Positions 43,301-51,112 of a stretch of DNA of 64,000 nucleotides are shown here, one piece after another. The notes below the pieces were generated by a model. The model was not told where the DNA came from, made no database searches, and saw only the letters and a list, made by a program, of their open reading frames with translations. The number at the start of each line of letters is the position of its first letter. Within the stretch, counting starts at the first letter, position 1. Source of the DNA: Bacteroides sp. (GTDB lineage Bacteria; Bacillota; Clostridia; Lachnospirales; Lachnospiraceae); assembly GCA_023666705.1 (NCBI GenBank), contig JAMPBO010000001.1, forward strand, positions 62,001 through 126,000, read 5' to 3'. A program made the translations under genes and the position numbers.

Positions 43301-44623
43301 TATGCCATTTGGAATTTCTATTTCTTCCAGACTTGAGCAATTTTGAAACGCATTGTGTTCTATATATGTTACATTTTGGGACATTTTTACGCTTGTCAAA
43401 GCAGTACATCCTTTAAATGCTGAATCTTCTATATATGTTACTTCATCCGGGATTTTTATTGTTTTTAATGTCTCGTTTTGCTCAAATGCCGCATTTCCTA
43501 TTTTTGTAACCGTATTTCCGTCAATTTCACTTGGTATTACAACGTCTGTTTCGCTTCCCGTATAACCTAAAATTTCAATTGAGCCATCGTAAAGCACACT
43601 ATACTCCCAGTCGGTCTGCTCCTCAGGTACATTTATGGCAACAAAGTTTATACTTTTAATATTAGCATAATATTGTGCATAGGAATCTAATTCTCCGTAA
43701 ATTGTAAGTGCCTTATTATGGTTATTAAAAGCCCACTCATAAATATTCGTTACGCTTGCAGGAATTTCCAATTCCGTTAACTTGGTGCTATTATGAAATG
43801 CAAATTCCCCGATGATACTCTCTACTCCATCCGGAATTATTACTTTCCCTGTTATGCCTTCCGGACATCTTATTAGTTCTGTTTTATCTTTGTTGTATAA
43901 TATACCATCCTCTGAGCTGTAGGACAAGGAATCACTATCAACCATTATATTGGTCAGGTTGCTGCAACCGCTAAATGCATCTAATTCCATAGTCGTTACA
44001 CTGGCTGGAATGTTTATTTCTGTCAGGCTTGTACAATTTAAAAAAGAATAGCAGCCTATTTCGTTTAGTGTGTCTGGCATTTCGATATTTGTCAGGTTCG
44101 TGCAATCCCCAAAGGATTCATCTCCGATACTGGTTACTCCGTCTGGAATTGTTACACTTGTCAGACTTGTACAACCTGAAAATGACCAGTTTTCTATACG
44201 GGTTATACCATTGGGAAATTCTATTTCTGATAAACTTGAGCAATTTTGAAACGCCCAATGACCTATATATGTCACATTGGGGGACATTTTTACGCTTGTT
44301 AAAGCAAAACAGTTTCTAAATGCCGAATCTCCTATACGCGTTACTTCGTCTGGAATTTTTACTGTCTTTATTTTCTCATTTATCTCAAACATTCCAGTTC
44401 CCAAACTTGTAACTCTTTTTTCATTAATTACACTTGGTATCACAACATCTGTTTCGCTTCCGTTATATCTGCATATCTCTACAGTTCCATCGTCAAGCTC
44501 CCAATAACTCCAATCCCCATAATATAAATACTCATACGTCATTGCTTTACACGTAAAAGGTGCAAAGGACACTATAATCATTATCAAGCTTAAAATAATG
44601 CTTATTTTTTTCTTTCCCTTCAT
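38549..44623 (-). CDS. Secreted BspA-type leucine-rich repeat protein 2 (giant)
   Basis: This 2024-residue protein has a signal peptide (KGKKKISIILSLIMIIVSF) and five large modules of about 280-460 residues. Each opens with a capping motif of the form DWxYxxLxDGTVEIxxYxGxxTDVVIPS and most end with a strand like LTIYGExxSxAQxYA, with many 23-residue LRR_5 repeats between. The modules open near 44.52, 43.61, 42.57, 41.66 and 40.28 kb. A shorter Thr/Glu/Gln stalk and a C-terminal Lys-rich LRR domain close the protein, the latter identical at protein level to that of the neighbouring LRR protein. The ATG at 44623 follows GAGGAGGA. Likely a surface-exposed binding protein; ligand unknown. Confidence 0.93.
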   Translation of the reverse strand: MKGKKKISIILSLIMIIVSFAPFTCKAMTYEYLYYGDWSYWELDDGTVEICRYNGSETDVVIPSVINEKRVTSLGTGMFEINEKIKTVKIPDEVTRIGDSAFRNCFALTSVKMSPNVTYIGHWAFQNCSSLSEIEFPNGITRIENWSFSGCTSLTSVTIPDGVTSIGDESFGDCTNLTNIEMPDTLNEIGCYSFLNCTSLTEINIPASVTTMELDAFSGCSNLTNIMVDSDSLSYSSEDGILYNKDKTELIRCPEGITGKVIIPDGVESIIGEFAFHNSTKLTELEIPASVTNIYEWAFNNHNKALTIYGELDSYAQYYANIKSINFVAINVPEEQTDWEYSVLYDGSIEILGYTGSETDVVIPSEIDGNTVTKIGNAAFEQNETLKTIKIPDEVTYIEDSAFKGCTALTSVKMSQNVTYIEHNAFQNCSSLEEIEIPNGIFRIDDQTFSGCTSLTEIKLPDNVISIGEEAFGDCTNLTNIEMPDTMNDIGHRAFMNCVSLTEIKLPDNIAVMESDVLCGCTGLTEIEIPANMGRIDSTMFSGCSSLTNITVDSASSFYSSENGMLYNKDKTELLRCPEGITGEVVVPDGVHNIGEHAFENCSGLTEIKIPTSVNGIMKRAFYGCSALSKMELLINVMSIEPDAFDNHNESFTIYGDANSPAQHYAESAGIKFVIMYEEEDRPNWMYYVHDDETVSIYKYTGTRTDLVIPSELYGKKVTEIGNDTFMDCRDNIKTIKIPDGVTYISGSTFLDCSSLTEIELPNSITSIEHETFLGCTSLREINIPDGVTQIGDWAFKDCTSLTNIKMPDGLNSIGCYAFENCTSLTEINIPANVTTIELGAFRGCTGLTEIEIPASVSNLNGIAFRKCSNLTNITVDSASLSYSSEDGLLYNKDKTELLKCPEGITGKVTVPDSVTTIDEGAFENCAGLTELEIPASVTDINEWAINNHNESLTIYGEAYSAAQYYAERKGIHFVSTTKEPEIEMPIDWGYRELEDGTVEISSYHGNQSDVVIPSVINGKTVTRIEGQPFSYCRDSIKTVEIPDGVTYIGDLVFSECTALTSVKMSQNITHIGYGAFQNCTSLTEIELPDGIISIERMTFSGCTSLTSVKMSQNVAYIDSGAFERCSSLTEIELPNGITGIEKSTFARCESLKSIKIPDGVTHIDSGAFQGCVNLTNIEMPDELICIGSYAFEGCTSLTDITLPANITTLELGAFCGCTGLTEIEIPASMTSIHCTAFRECSNLISITVDSDSLSYSSENGMLYNKDKTEFIKCPEGTKGEVIILDGVTIIGESSFEYCYGVTKVKMPMGVTKIEQCAFEHCYGLAEVDIPTSVTSIEQYAFDYCTSLTKVTIPSSIGRSAFFGCESLIEAEILSGAKEIERAAFVECPNLRSVKIPASVTVMDDIVFTIGSSVTIYGEENSYVHQYAKRKYINFVIVINEPEESGKCEYSEAADGTVKISRYSGNETTVVIPNEIDGKTVTGIDSYAFLNCESIETIEIPSSVTNIANHAFYGCTNLTSITVDEASLYYSSADGILYNKDKTELIRCPEGMKGNIVIPSGVKSIAYGAFSGCTGLTGIELPESVTSIGSNAFYGCTGLTDMELPSSVTRIGSSAFAYCDSLKNVKIPNGVKSISFHAFYNCDSLTDIELPESVTSIGSGAFSGCGKLAVVEVPDAVTSIGSDAFSGCSPDFEIYGKAGSYAQQYAKENNITLIVTGLSDNPIASEEQPTTEEQEATEEQPTTEEQEATEEQPTTEEHTTTEEQEATEEQPTTEKQPTTEEQPTEPVSTPKVGETFKDTKSKGTYKITGKQTVSYIKTTAKSGTVTIPATIQYKGKTFKVTAVYKGAFKNKTGITAVTLGKNISAVGSEAFSGCKKLQTVTLNKNLTKIGDKAFYNCKALTQIKIGSNVKTIGNSAFAGCTKLKKVTLGTGLTTIGNGAFNKCTALTAITIPKNVKKIGKQAFYGCKKLKNITISTTKLTKSKVGSNAFKGINAKATIKVPKSKKAAYKKLLKSKGAGKNVTYK
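39266..39465 (-). repeat. Tandem stalk repeat of LRR gene 2
   Basis: The same Thr/Glu/Gln-coding unit family as in LRR gene 1 but 17 codons shorter overall and with TTEEH and TTEKQ variants. Confidence 0.75.
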
Positions 44624-44688
44624 AAAAATCCTCCTCTTTCATATTTATCCTAATAGTATTCTATTTTCCGAAATCATATTTACCACTA

Positions 44689-44717
44689 ATTTTATATTTT
44701 TTTCCATATATTTTCAA
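44689..44717 (-). promoter_or_regulatory. Promoter of LRR gene 2
   Basis: TTGAAA (44712-44717) and TAAAAT (44689-44694) are 17 bp apart on the minus strand, about 65 bases from the start codon. The 323-bp gap 44624-44946 holds only this promoter, AT-rich DNA and the sigE terminator; I see no gene in it. Confidence 0.6.
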
Positions 44718-44843
44718 GGTATAACCACATGAAATTAGCATGAATTCCAAAAATTAATTTGTTTTTTTGCTAACCAAAGACTTTTACTACTAAAATTTAA
44801 CAATTTTCATGCTCCATAGGAGTATTCAAGTTGACAAAAACAA

Positions 44844-44894
44844 ACAAAAAACGCAGAACCGTCATATCTCCCCTTTTATGCACAGTCCTGCGTT
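44844..44894 (-). terminator. Intrinsic terminator of the spoIIGA-sigE operon
   Basis: A stem of about 13 bp with two wobble pairs (AACGCAGGACTGT with ACGGTTCTGCGTT) is followed on the minus strand by six T residues, about 50 bp after the sigE stop. Confidence 0.85.
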
Positions 44895-44946
44895 TTTATG
44901 GTTTTCATTGTACGATGCCTTTTGATACCGCCTGAATTTTATCCGT

Positions 44947-45669
44947 TTACTCAAGCTTCAGCATCGTTCTTTTCAGTCGCTTGATTATCTTTTTTTCCAA
45001 CCTTGAAATGTATGACTGGGAAATCCCCAGCAAATCCGCCACCTCCTTTTGGGTAAATTCCTCATCATTGTCCCCAAGCCCAAATCTGAGTTCAATAATT
45101 AACCGTTCCCTGTCTGACAAGGTTTCCATCGCCTGCATCAGTATATTTTTATCTATCTCATCCTCGATATCCTTATATATCATGTCGTCATCCGTTCCCA
45201 AAATATCAGACAGCAACAGCTCATTTCCATCCCAGTCCACATTTAAAGGCTCGTCAATGGATACCTCGATTCTTGTTTTTAAGCTTCTCCGCAGATACAT
45301 AAGAATTTCATTTTCAATACATCTGCTTGCGTAGGTTGCAAGCTTTATATTTTTATCCGCCTTAAATGTATTTATCGCTTTAATTAGCCCTATTGTTCCA
45401 ATCGAAATTAAATCCTCCACTCCGATTCCCGTGTTGTCGAACTTTTTTGCAATATAAACAACCAGTCTGAGATTGTGTTCAATCAGTGTTCTTCTTACAT
45501 CCTCATCCTCAAGTTGTCTGATTAATTCTGCTTCCTCCTCCTGTGCCAGCGGTGCCGGCAGTATCTCGGAACCTCCAATGTAATGAACCTCATTTTTAGG
45601 AAATAATAAAAAATTGGATATGCTTTTTATGTTAAACCTCACTTTATTGCTGCTAACTAAACTAATCAT
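44947..45669 (-). CDS. sigE: Sporulation sigma factor SigE (mother cell)
   Basis: SigE (240 residues) is the first mother-cell sigma factor of sporulation, made as an inactive precursor. The N-terminal pro-sequence ends in the region EVHYIGGSE, where SpoIIGA cleaves. Region 2 shows [26 protein letters not shown] and region 4 shows [35 protein letters not shown]. The ATG at 45669 follows GAGAGGAG and overlaps spoIIGA by 8 bp, so the protease and its substrate are co-translated. sigG, the usual third gene, does not follow. Confidence 0.97.
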   Translation of the reverse strand: MISLVSSNKVRFNIKSISNFLLFPKNEVHYIGGSEILPAPLAQEEEAELIRQLEDEDVRRTLIEHNLRLVVYIAKKFDNTGIGVEDLISIGTIGLIKAINTFKADKNIKLATYASRCIENEILMYLRRSLKTRIEVSIDEPLNVDWDGNELLLSDILGTDDDMIYKDIEDEIDKNILMQAMETLSDRERLIIELRFGLGDNDEEFTQKEVADLLGISQSYISRLEKKIIKRLKRTMLKLE

Positions 45670-46528
45670 TTGAATTCTCCTCTCTAATTTTATTCATGCT
45701 TGTGTGCAGTAAAATATGGTAGTCGCTGCCCGAAAAATTTTGTCTGCATATTCCGGCAACCACATTTGTAAAAATCCTGTTTGTATCTAAAATACAAAGC
45801 TTTTCCAGCTTAAATGCGGGCATAACCGCTGCCCGTTCGCTAACGGTGCTATATAAAACGGGATAAAATACAGGGTACCCTTCTCCTCTTGCACCCTCAT
45901 AGTCAAATACACCTGTTTTATGGTAATCCTCAAGATAAGCCTTTAAATGATTCCCTGCAATTTTTGTGGCAAGCTTGTAGCTTATAATCACAACCGGATT
46001 ACCTGTGGCATAGTCCGTCAGCATATTACCTGAATCCATATATGCCTTACATTTGATACATCTGCTACGTACCATAAGAGAAACCTCATAAATATTTTTT
46101 TCATACTCCCGAAAGCCTTTTACACTTTTGCAGATTAACAGCATAAAAAACAGATAAACCAGAAGAACGATATACGAAATATAGTTTCCCCTTGCATCGA
46201 TGGCAAGACCAACCACCCCATAAGTAGCCATCATTGCAATTAAAATGGAAAGCAACAGTCTCACACTTCCTGAAAACGACCGAAACGTAAAAAAAGATGT
46301 CGTCATAATTATGTAAATTGCAGCATATAATATATAATGTATCACTTTGCCAAAGCCCAGCATCAAAATGTATTCCGCAGTTGTAACAGCACCGGTCAGC
46401 ACAGCCCACACCGTTATTTTTGTTATTTTTATGCGGACCCCCATAAGCATAGCTGCCAGGATAAGCACAACCATATTGATTATGCTGCTCCATACGAGCA
46501 TCACATCCGCATATAATACATAGGTCAT
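45662..46528 (-). CDS. spoIIGA: Sigma-E processing aspartic protease SpoIIGA
   Basis: This 288-residue protein has five predicted N-terminal membrane helices (about 1-145) and a C-terminal aspartic-protease-like domain whose catalytic motif is DSGNML (Asp near 165). SpoIIGA activates pro-SigE at the septum after a signal from the forespore. The ATG at 46526-46528 sits behind AGGGGGTG; the GTG two codons upstream is within that site. The gene immediately precedes sigE, the conserved arrangement. Confidence 0.95.
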   Translation of the reverse strand: MTYVLYADVMLVWSSIINMVVLILAAMLMGVRIKITKITVWAVLTGAVTTAEYILMLGFGKVIHYILYAAIYIIMTTSFFTFRSFSGSVRLLLSILIAMMATYGVVGLAIDARGNYISYIVLLVYLFFMLLICKSVKGFREYEKNIYEVSLMVRSRCIKCKAYMDSGNMLTDYATGNPVVIISYKLATKIAGNHLKAYLEDYHKTGVFDYEGARGEGYPVFYPVLYSTVSERAAVMPAFKLEKLCILDTNRIFTNVVAGICRQNFSGSDYHILLHTSMNKIREENSND

Positions 46529-46564
46529 AAACACCCCCTTTGTTTGTTGGCTTTATTTTTCTAA

Positions 46565-46596
46565 ATTATATCCGTATCACATTGAAAAGTTCGTCG
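46565..46596 (-). promoter_or_regulatory. Candidate Spo0A-controlled promoter of spoIIGA-sigE
   Basis: The minus strand has a perfect -10 TATAAT (46565-46570). A 0A-box-like CGACGAA (46590-46596, TGNCGAA consensus) lies where the -35 would be, and there is no good -35. This matches the spoIIG promoter design, in which Spo0A-P replaces -35 contacts. Confidence 0.55.
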
Positions 46597-46647
46597 ATTC
46601 CTGTATGAGAATTTCGTAAAAAAAGTACAAAATGAGACATTGAAAAA

Positions 46648-46654
46648 AGTCGAA
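46648..46654. promoter_or_regulatory. Second Spo0A-box-like site
   Basis: AGTCGAA differs from the TGTCGAA box by one base and lies 58 bp upstream of the promoter-proximal box. Short sites of this kind also occur by chance. Confidence 0.4.
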
Positions 46655-46668
46655 AAAGAAAGAAAAAA

Positions 46669-46693
46669 AGAGACTGCCCCATTGCCAGTCTCT
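46669..46693 (-). terminator. Intrinsic terminator of the sortase gene
   Basis: An 8-bp stem (AGAGACTG with CAGTCTCT) is followed on the minus strand by a run of T (TTTTTTTCTTTC), 12 bp after the sortase stop. Confidence 0.85.
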
Positions 46694-46705
46694 CTTAACT
46701 ATATT

Positions 46706-47539
46706 TTATCTTATTTTCTTAGCCACAACAACAAACCTTCCGTTCGTTTCATGGTATGCACATGTGGAAAGTGTGATTAACTTATCTCCGTATTTTGCAG
46801 TGGCAGGAATTTCATATGGCGTCAGCTTTTTGCAATTTGACACGTAATTATCAAATTCCTCTTTGCTTCCCGCATCAAAAAATTCATAATACTTAAAGCC
46901 TTCATAATCCACCTCATATATTTTGGAGCGGAAGGCAGCTATAATCTCATACTCTCCACTGCCATAAATGGTGTCGAAAGTTATCTTCTTATGCTTTGCA
47001 TAGTAATCCTCGTCATCATATTCCTCAAGCTCATGGAACATTTTTCCCGTGTTCATATGGTGCCCGTATATGATAATATTGTCACTTGGCTTTTTTATAT
47101 CGCTTGTTGTATCTGCAAAAAGCGTTCCCGCATAACTATACTCCTTATCGAAGTCCCGCCTGATGTAAAATTCCTCATCGTACATGGACTGCATGACAGG
47201 ATAATCAACAATCGTATCCTCGATTGTCAGCCAGCCGATAAAATCGGTATTTCTCCTGTACAGATAAACAAATTTCCGCAATATGGATTTGCCGTCAACA
47301 TTGTAAAATCTGTCTGCATCTGTATGGGAAGCCGTTTCCGTACTTTCAGGCAAATCAGGAATGTCCTCATTTTCTGCCACAATCAGCTTCCGGAGCTCGT
47401 CAAACTTGTCCTCACTCTGCTTGCTTTCCCAAAAATATTTTATAAGATATACGGCACATCCTATAAACACGGTACACAAAACAATAAGAAGACCCCAGTA
47501 TAAAGCCTTCGACAGCTTCTTATTTTTTTTCTTTGCCAT
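46706..47539 (-). CDS. Class B sortase
   Basis: This 277-residue protein has a basic N terminus, one membrane helix (about 11-33), and a sortase domain with the catalytic His in IIYGHHMNTG (about 160), Cys260 in TLSTCAY and the Arg in NGRFVVVAKKI. The long insertion and TLSTC motif are typical of class B enzymes, which attach proteins bearing NPxTN-like or SPKTG-like signals to peptidoglycan. I take the ATG at 47537-47539 behind GAGGAA. No protein in the window carries an obvious sortase signal. Confidence 0.93.
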   Translation of the reverse strand: MAKKKNKKLSKALYWGLLIVLCTVFIGCAVYLIKYFWESKQSEDKFDELRKLIVAENEDIPDLPESTETASHTDADRFYNVDGKSILRKFVYLYRRNTDFIGWLTIEDTIVDYPVMQSMYDEEFYIRRDFDKEYSYAGTLFADTTSDIKKPSDNIIIYGHHMNTGKMFHELEEYDDEDYYAKHKKITFDTIYGSGEYEIIAAFRSKIYEVDYEGFKYYEFFDAGSKEEFDNYVSNCKKLTPYEIPATAKYGDKLITLSTCAYHETNGRFVVVAKKIR

Positions 47540-47557
47540 AAATTCCTCACGTATCAA

Positions 47558-48010
47558 TTAAAAATACTTTTTACTGCCCCATAGATTATTATGCCTTAAC
47601 ACAGTATATTCCGAATACGCCTGCTCAAGTATCTGCTTTTCATTTGGAAACTTAAGCAAATGATACGCCTCATGATACTTGTAGTAACCCGAGTCCAAAA
47701 AATATTCTTCCTTTTGTGGCTTACTAAAGTAGCTGTCAGCCATCATCAAATACCAGTGAACATCCTTATTCACAACATCATATGAAGTATTAAATGTGTA
47801 ATTACTTTTTCCAATGTACTTAATAATCTGGGCGTTGACTCCCGTTTCTTCCCTGACTTCCCGAAGTGCAGTTTCGTTGTGCTGCTCATCCTTTTCTACA
47901 GTGCCTTTTGGTAATACCCATCCTTCATACTTGTTTTTGTAATTTTTGTAAAGTAATAATACCTTTCCTCTGAAGATTACCACACCGCCACAGCTAGTTG
48001 CTTCTACCAT
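47558..48010 (-). CDS. Nudix hydrolase
   Basis: This 150-residue protein contains the Nudix box GTVEKDEQHNETALREVREETG (Gx5Ex7REUxEExGU), with two upstream strands including VLLLYKNYKNKYEGWVLPKG. It would hydrolyse a nucleoside diphosphate derivative; the substrate is not evident. A GGAGGAATT site precedes the ATG at 48010, and the sortase gene begins 18 bp downstream. Confidence 0.9.
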   Translation of the reverse strand: MVEATSCGGVVIFRGKVLLLYKNYKNKYEGWVLPKGTVEKDEQHNETALREVREETGVNAQIIKYIGKSNYTFNTSYDVVNKDVHWYLMMADSYFSKPQKEEYFLDSGYYKYHEAYHLLKFPNEKQILEQAYSEYTVLRHNNLWGSKKYF

Positions 48011-48049
48011 TGCAATTCCTCCTGCAATCTAAAAAGATTTGGTGGGTAT

Positions 48050-48140
48050 ATAGCAGGTTCCGGAGGAGCCTGCCAAATACATAGCAGGTTCCGAAGGAGC
48101 CTGCCAAAACATAGCAGATTCCATAAAGAGCCTGTTATTT
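48050..48140. repeat. Three tandem palindromic repeats of 30-31 bp
   Basis: Three units start at 48053, 48084 and 48114. Units 1 and 2 read GCAGGTTCC-3 bases-GGAGCCTGC, a 9-bp stem with one G-T wobble when read on the plus strand. Unit 3 is degenerate. They fill the gap between the Nudix gene and the PBP gene; no gene is seen in 48011-48281. Confidence 0.8.
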
Positions 48141-48281
48141 TGTTAAAATTGTGTTAATTATATCAAACTATGCGGTATATAGCAAGAATGAGTTTCTTAC
48201 GATTATTTCCAAATTTTAACCACTGTGGCAAGTTATTCCTCAATCAGCTCCATTTCAAAGGATATCCCCCATATCAGTCAT

Positions 48282-49781
48282 CTACTGGTAATACGCATCA
48301 AATATCTGCTTGGCAACCCATGCACCTGAAACTCCGTAAATCTGGTAATCCTCCACAATCACGCTCACAACAATATCGGGGTCATCCGGATTTGAAAATC
48401 CGATAAACCATGAATTACAATTTCCTTCATCGTCGTATTCCGCCGTACCCGTCTTTGCTGCAACATCATATGATGAGCCTGAAAAAAATCTCGCTGCCGT
48501 ACCATAATCACCGACTGCCTTCATATTATCAATGAGAATATCCGCTTCTTCGCTTGTCATCAGGTTTCCATATGACTTACTGGAAAATTTTTTAATGGTT
48601 GCACCGTCATCATTTTCAATGGACTGTATCAGATACGGCTTCATCAGCACACCACCGTTTGCAATTGCCGATGCAATCATGGCATTGTGCAACGGTGATA
48701 TTTTTGTGTCGCCCTGTCCGATTGCAGTTTGCGGAATCTGGTCAGGTCTGCTGTCCCCGTCTATCACAAAGGAGGACTTGACATATTCCCCGTCATACGG
48801 AAGCTCACAATTAAACAAAAGCTGTTCCGCCGTTTCCCGGTAACTCTTATAATCAAGGGTGCTTCCAATGTTTGCAAAGGAAGCATTACAGGAGTTGGCA
48901 AGTGAGTCCTTCAATGTTTCAGTTCCATGCACACTTCCGCCTATACAATGAATATCCACACCTGAAAATATTTCATTTCCCGTACACTCATAGGTATAAT
49001 CCAAATAATCCTTTGGGTTTTCCCTTATATACTCAAGCAGCGTGACAACCTTAAAGGTGGAGCCTGGTGCATATCTTCCCTGTGTGGCACGGTTTAATAG
49101 AATGGAACTCTCCGCACCCTCCTCAGTCTTTAAATATTCCCACACGCCGTCTATGTTGTTTGGATCATAATCCGGCTTCGAAACCATAACGAGAATCCTC
49201 CCCGAATCCGGTTCCATTACCACAACGGCACCGTTACAGCCGCCAAGTGCATTGTACGCTGCACTCTGAAGCTTATAATTTACTGTTGTAATAAGGTTAT
49301 CCCCACGGTTTTTTTCCTCCAGAAGCTGCTTGTATACACGCTCAAATATATTAATGTGGGAACGGAGCATATAAAAGTTTCCTGCAAGCTCCAGTCCCGC
49401 CTTTCCATAGCTGTCATAGCCTACCAGGTGGGCAAACATATTGCCATGGGGGTAGCTTCTTGTCGTAACGCCCTCCTCGTCGGTCGTACTTGTTGCAATC
49501 ACTTCCCCATCACTTGTTATAATATCCCCCCGCTCAACAACATCCGCAAAGGAATCCTGCCTGATGTTTCTTGAATTTGCGATAATGCTCTCAGACTTAA
49601 ACTGCATAAAATATATAATATATCCAAACAGCAGCATAAATACAAAAACCATCATATACGTTATCACAAGTATTGGTTTGTTCTTTATTCTATTGTTTTT
49701 TGCCCTCTCTTTTTCTTTGAGCAGGAATTCTTCCTCCCCGCTCAACTGCAAGGGCACTTGTTCTTGCCTTTTCTTTTTCAT
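48282..49781 (-). CDS. Class B penicillin-binding protein (FtsI/PbpA-like transpeptidase)
   Basis: This 499-residue protein has a cytoplasmic charged N terminus, a membrane helix (about 35-57) and a transpeptidase domain with motifs STFK (in YAPGSTFKVVTL), SCN and KTGT (AAKTGTAEYD). It is compact, with no PASTA domains, and resembles Clostridial PbpA partners of SEDS proteins. It overlaps the upstream FtsW/RodA gene by 92 bp, and the ATG at 49781 has a GAGGCGG site inside that gene. The pair probably forms one glycosyltransferase-transpeptidase complex. Confidence 0.92.
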   Translation of the reverse strand: MKKKRQEQVPLQLSGEEEFLLKEKERAKNNRIKNKPILVITYMMVFVFMLLFGYIIYFMQFKSESIIANSRNIRQDSFADVVERGDIITSDGEVIATSTTDEEGVTTRSYPHGNMFAHLVGYDSYGKAGLELAGNFYMLRSHINIFERVYKQLLEEKNRGDNLITTVNYKLQSAAYNALGGCNGAVVVMEPDSGRILVMVSKPDYDPNNIDGVWEYLKTEEGAESSILLNRATQGRYAPGSTFKVVTLLEYIRENPKDYLDYTYECTGNEIFSGVDIHCIGGSVHGTETLKDSLANSCNASFANIGSTLDYKSYRETAEQLLFNCELPYDGEYVKSSFVIDGDSRPDQIPQTAIGQGDTKISPLHNAMIASAIANGGVLMKPYLIQSIENDDGATIKKFSSKSYGNLMTSEEADILIDNMKAVGDYGTAARFFSGSSYDVAAKTGTAEYDDEGNCNSWFIGFSNPDDPDIVVSVIVEDYQIYGVSGAWVAKQIFDAYYQ

Positions 49782-51111
49782 GCCTAGCCGCCTCTTTATT
49801 ATTTATTATACTGACTCCCTGCACAATGGCAAAAATAATCAGCGTACTCATTACGGAGCTTACACCATAGCTGATAAGCGGAAGTGTGACACCGGTTGAC
49901 GGTATAAATTTTGTCACACCGCCAAGATTCAGCAATGACTGGATAATGTATATTGTGGCAAAGCCAAATGCAACATACTTATAAAATGGTCTTCTGCACT
50001 TCATTGCCACATTTGCAAAGGAAATGAAAATGCTGACAATAACCAGTATCAGACAAAGTCCAAATATCACACCCATTTCCTCACATATTGCAGAAAATAT
50101 AAAGTCACTCTCACTGACAGGAATCGAACTTGCCTTGCCAAGCGTAAGACCTGAACCTGCATAGCCTCCTGTACCGATTGCAAACAGGGACTGTGACACC
50201 TGATAACCGCCTGTATCAATGTGGGCAAACGGATCCCGCCATGCTTCCACACGGACCATAACGTGGGCAAACAACGAGTCCTTAAATAACATATATGCCC
50301 CGCAGACTGCCGCCACACCAAGGGAAATTCCACCAACCAGAAAAACACTTCTTGATGTTGCCACATACACGAGGAACACATAGGTTATATAAAAAATGAC
50401 TGCCGCACCCAAATCCTTTTCCAGTACAAGCACACCCATAAAGCCTGCCGAAATCAGTGCATTTACAAATAAATCCTTAAACGTATTTGCCTTTACAAGC
50501 ATACTTGCCACGAAAAAGACAAATAAAATTTTTACGAATTCCATCGGCTGTAAGGAAAGGGAGCCGATACGAATCCAGTTACGGGAGCCGTAATTCGAAA
50601 AGCCAAGCCCGGGAATAAAAACCGTGATTAAAAATATGATTCCAACAATTCCGTAAACTGTTCCCATATCCTTAAGCTTTTTCCATTTTACTATGATAAG
50701 TGGGATAAAGGATGTAATAAACAGTCCGATTGTCGCAAACAAAAACTGTTTCATTGCCAGTGAAAAATTCAGCCTTGTCAAAATAATATAGCCAATCAAC
50801 AGCAAAAACGCCATATTATTTGTAAGCAGCCTCGACGACTCCTTGTATATGGAATGAAACACAATCATATAGAAAATGGCAACAAATATCTGAACACCAT
50901 AAAATACAAGTATTTTTATTTGTCCCAGCCTTAAATATAAAATCAGAAAATTAAAAAAATGTATCAAAAAGACATAAACAATCTGTTTGTTTAAATTTGA
51001 GCTGCTATCCTCCTGATTTTTTGATGACATAATAACGAAGCATTTTACAGTATACAGTATCATAAACAAAAGGCTTAAATACTTTGCTGCCTCGCATATT
51101 AAATTTATCAT
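49690..51111 (-). CDS. FtsW/RodA/SpoVE family SEDS peptidoglycan glycosyltransferase
   Basis: This 473-residue protein has about ten membrane helices and SEDS family motifs (GSRNWIRIG, SEDLG-type VLEKDLGAAVI, and ESDFIFSAICEEMG with the essential acid). It would polymerise lipid II glycan strands. Its tail is charged (EKEKARTSALAVERGGRIP) and is encoded by DNA shared with the start of the PBP gene. Context with zapA and a PBP suggests division or sporulation, but FtsW and RodA cannot be separated here. Confidence 0.93.
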   Translation of the reverse strand: MINLICEAAKYLSLLFMILYTVKCFVIMSSKNQEDSSSNLNKQIVYVFLIHFFNFLILYLRLGQIKILVFYGVQIFVAIFYMIVFHSIYKESSRLLTNNMAFLLLIGYIILTRLNFSLAMKQFLFATIGLFITSFIPLIIVKWKKLKDMGTVYGIVGIIFLITVFIPGLGFSNYGSRNWIRIGSLSLQPMEFVKILFVFFVASMLVKANTFKDLFVNALISAGFMGVLVLEKDLGAAVIFYITYVFLVYVATSRSVFLVGGISLGVAAVCGAYMLFKDSLFAHVMVRVEAWRDPFAHIDTGGYQVSQSLFAIGTGGYAGSGLTLGKASSIPVSESDFIFSAICEEMGVIFGLCLILVIVSIFISFANVAMKCRRPFYKYVAFGFATIYIIQSLLNLGGVTKFIPSTGVTLPLISYGVSSVMSTLIIFAIVQGVSIINNKEAARHEKEKARTSALAVERGGRIPAQRKREGKKQ

Positions 51112-51112
51112 A

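Noticed and set aside
34661-44623. CRISPR-like periodic repeats
   Set aside because: The roughly 69-bp periodicity is the coding repeat of LRR_5 proteins in one open frame; units are not identical and there are no spacers.
48050-48140. UNCG-type tetraloop hairpins in the palindromes
   Set aside because: In the register that gives the full 9-bp stem the loop has three bases; the UNCG register breaks the stem.
48050-48140. Terminator of the PBP gene
   Set aside because: The hairpins have no T-run on the minus strand and lie well past the stop codon.
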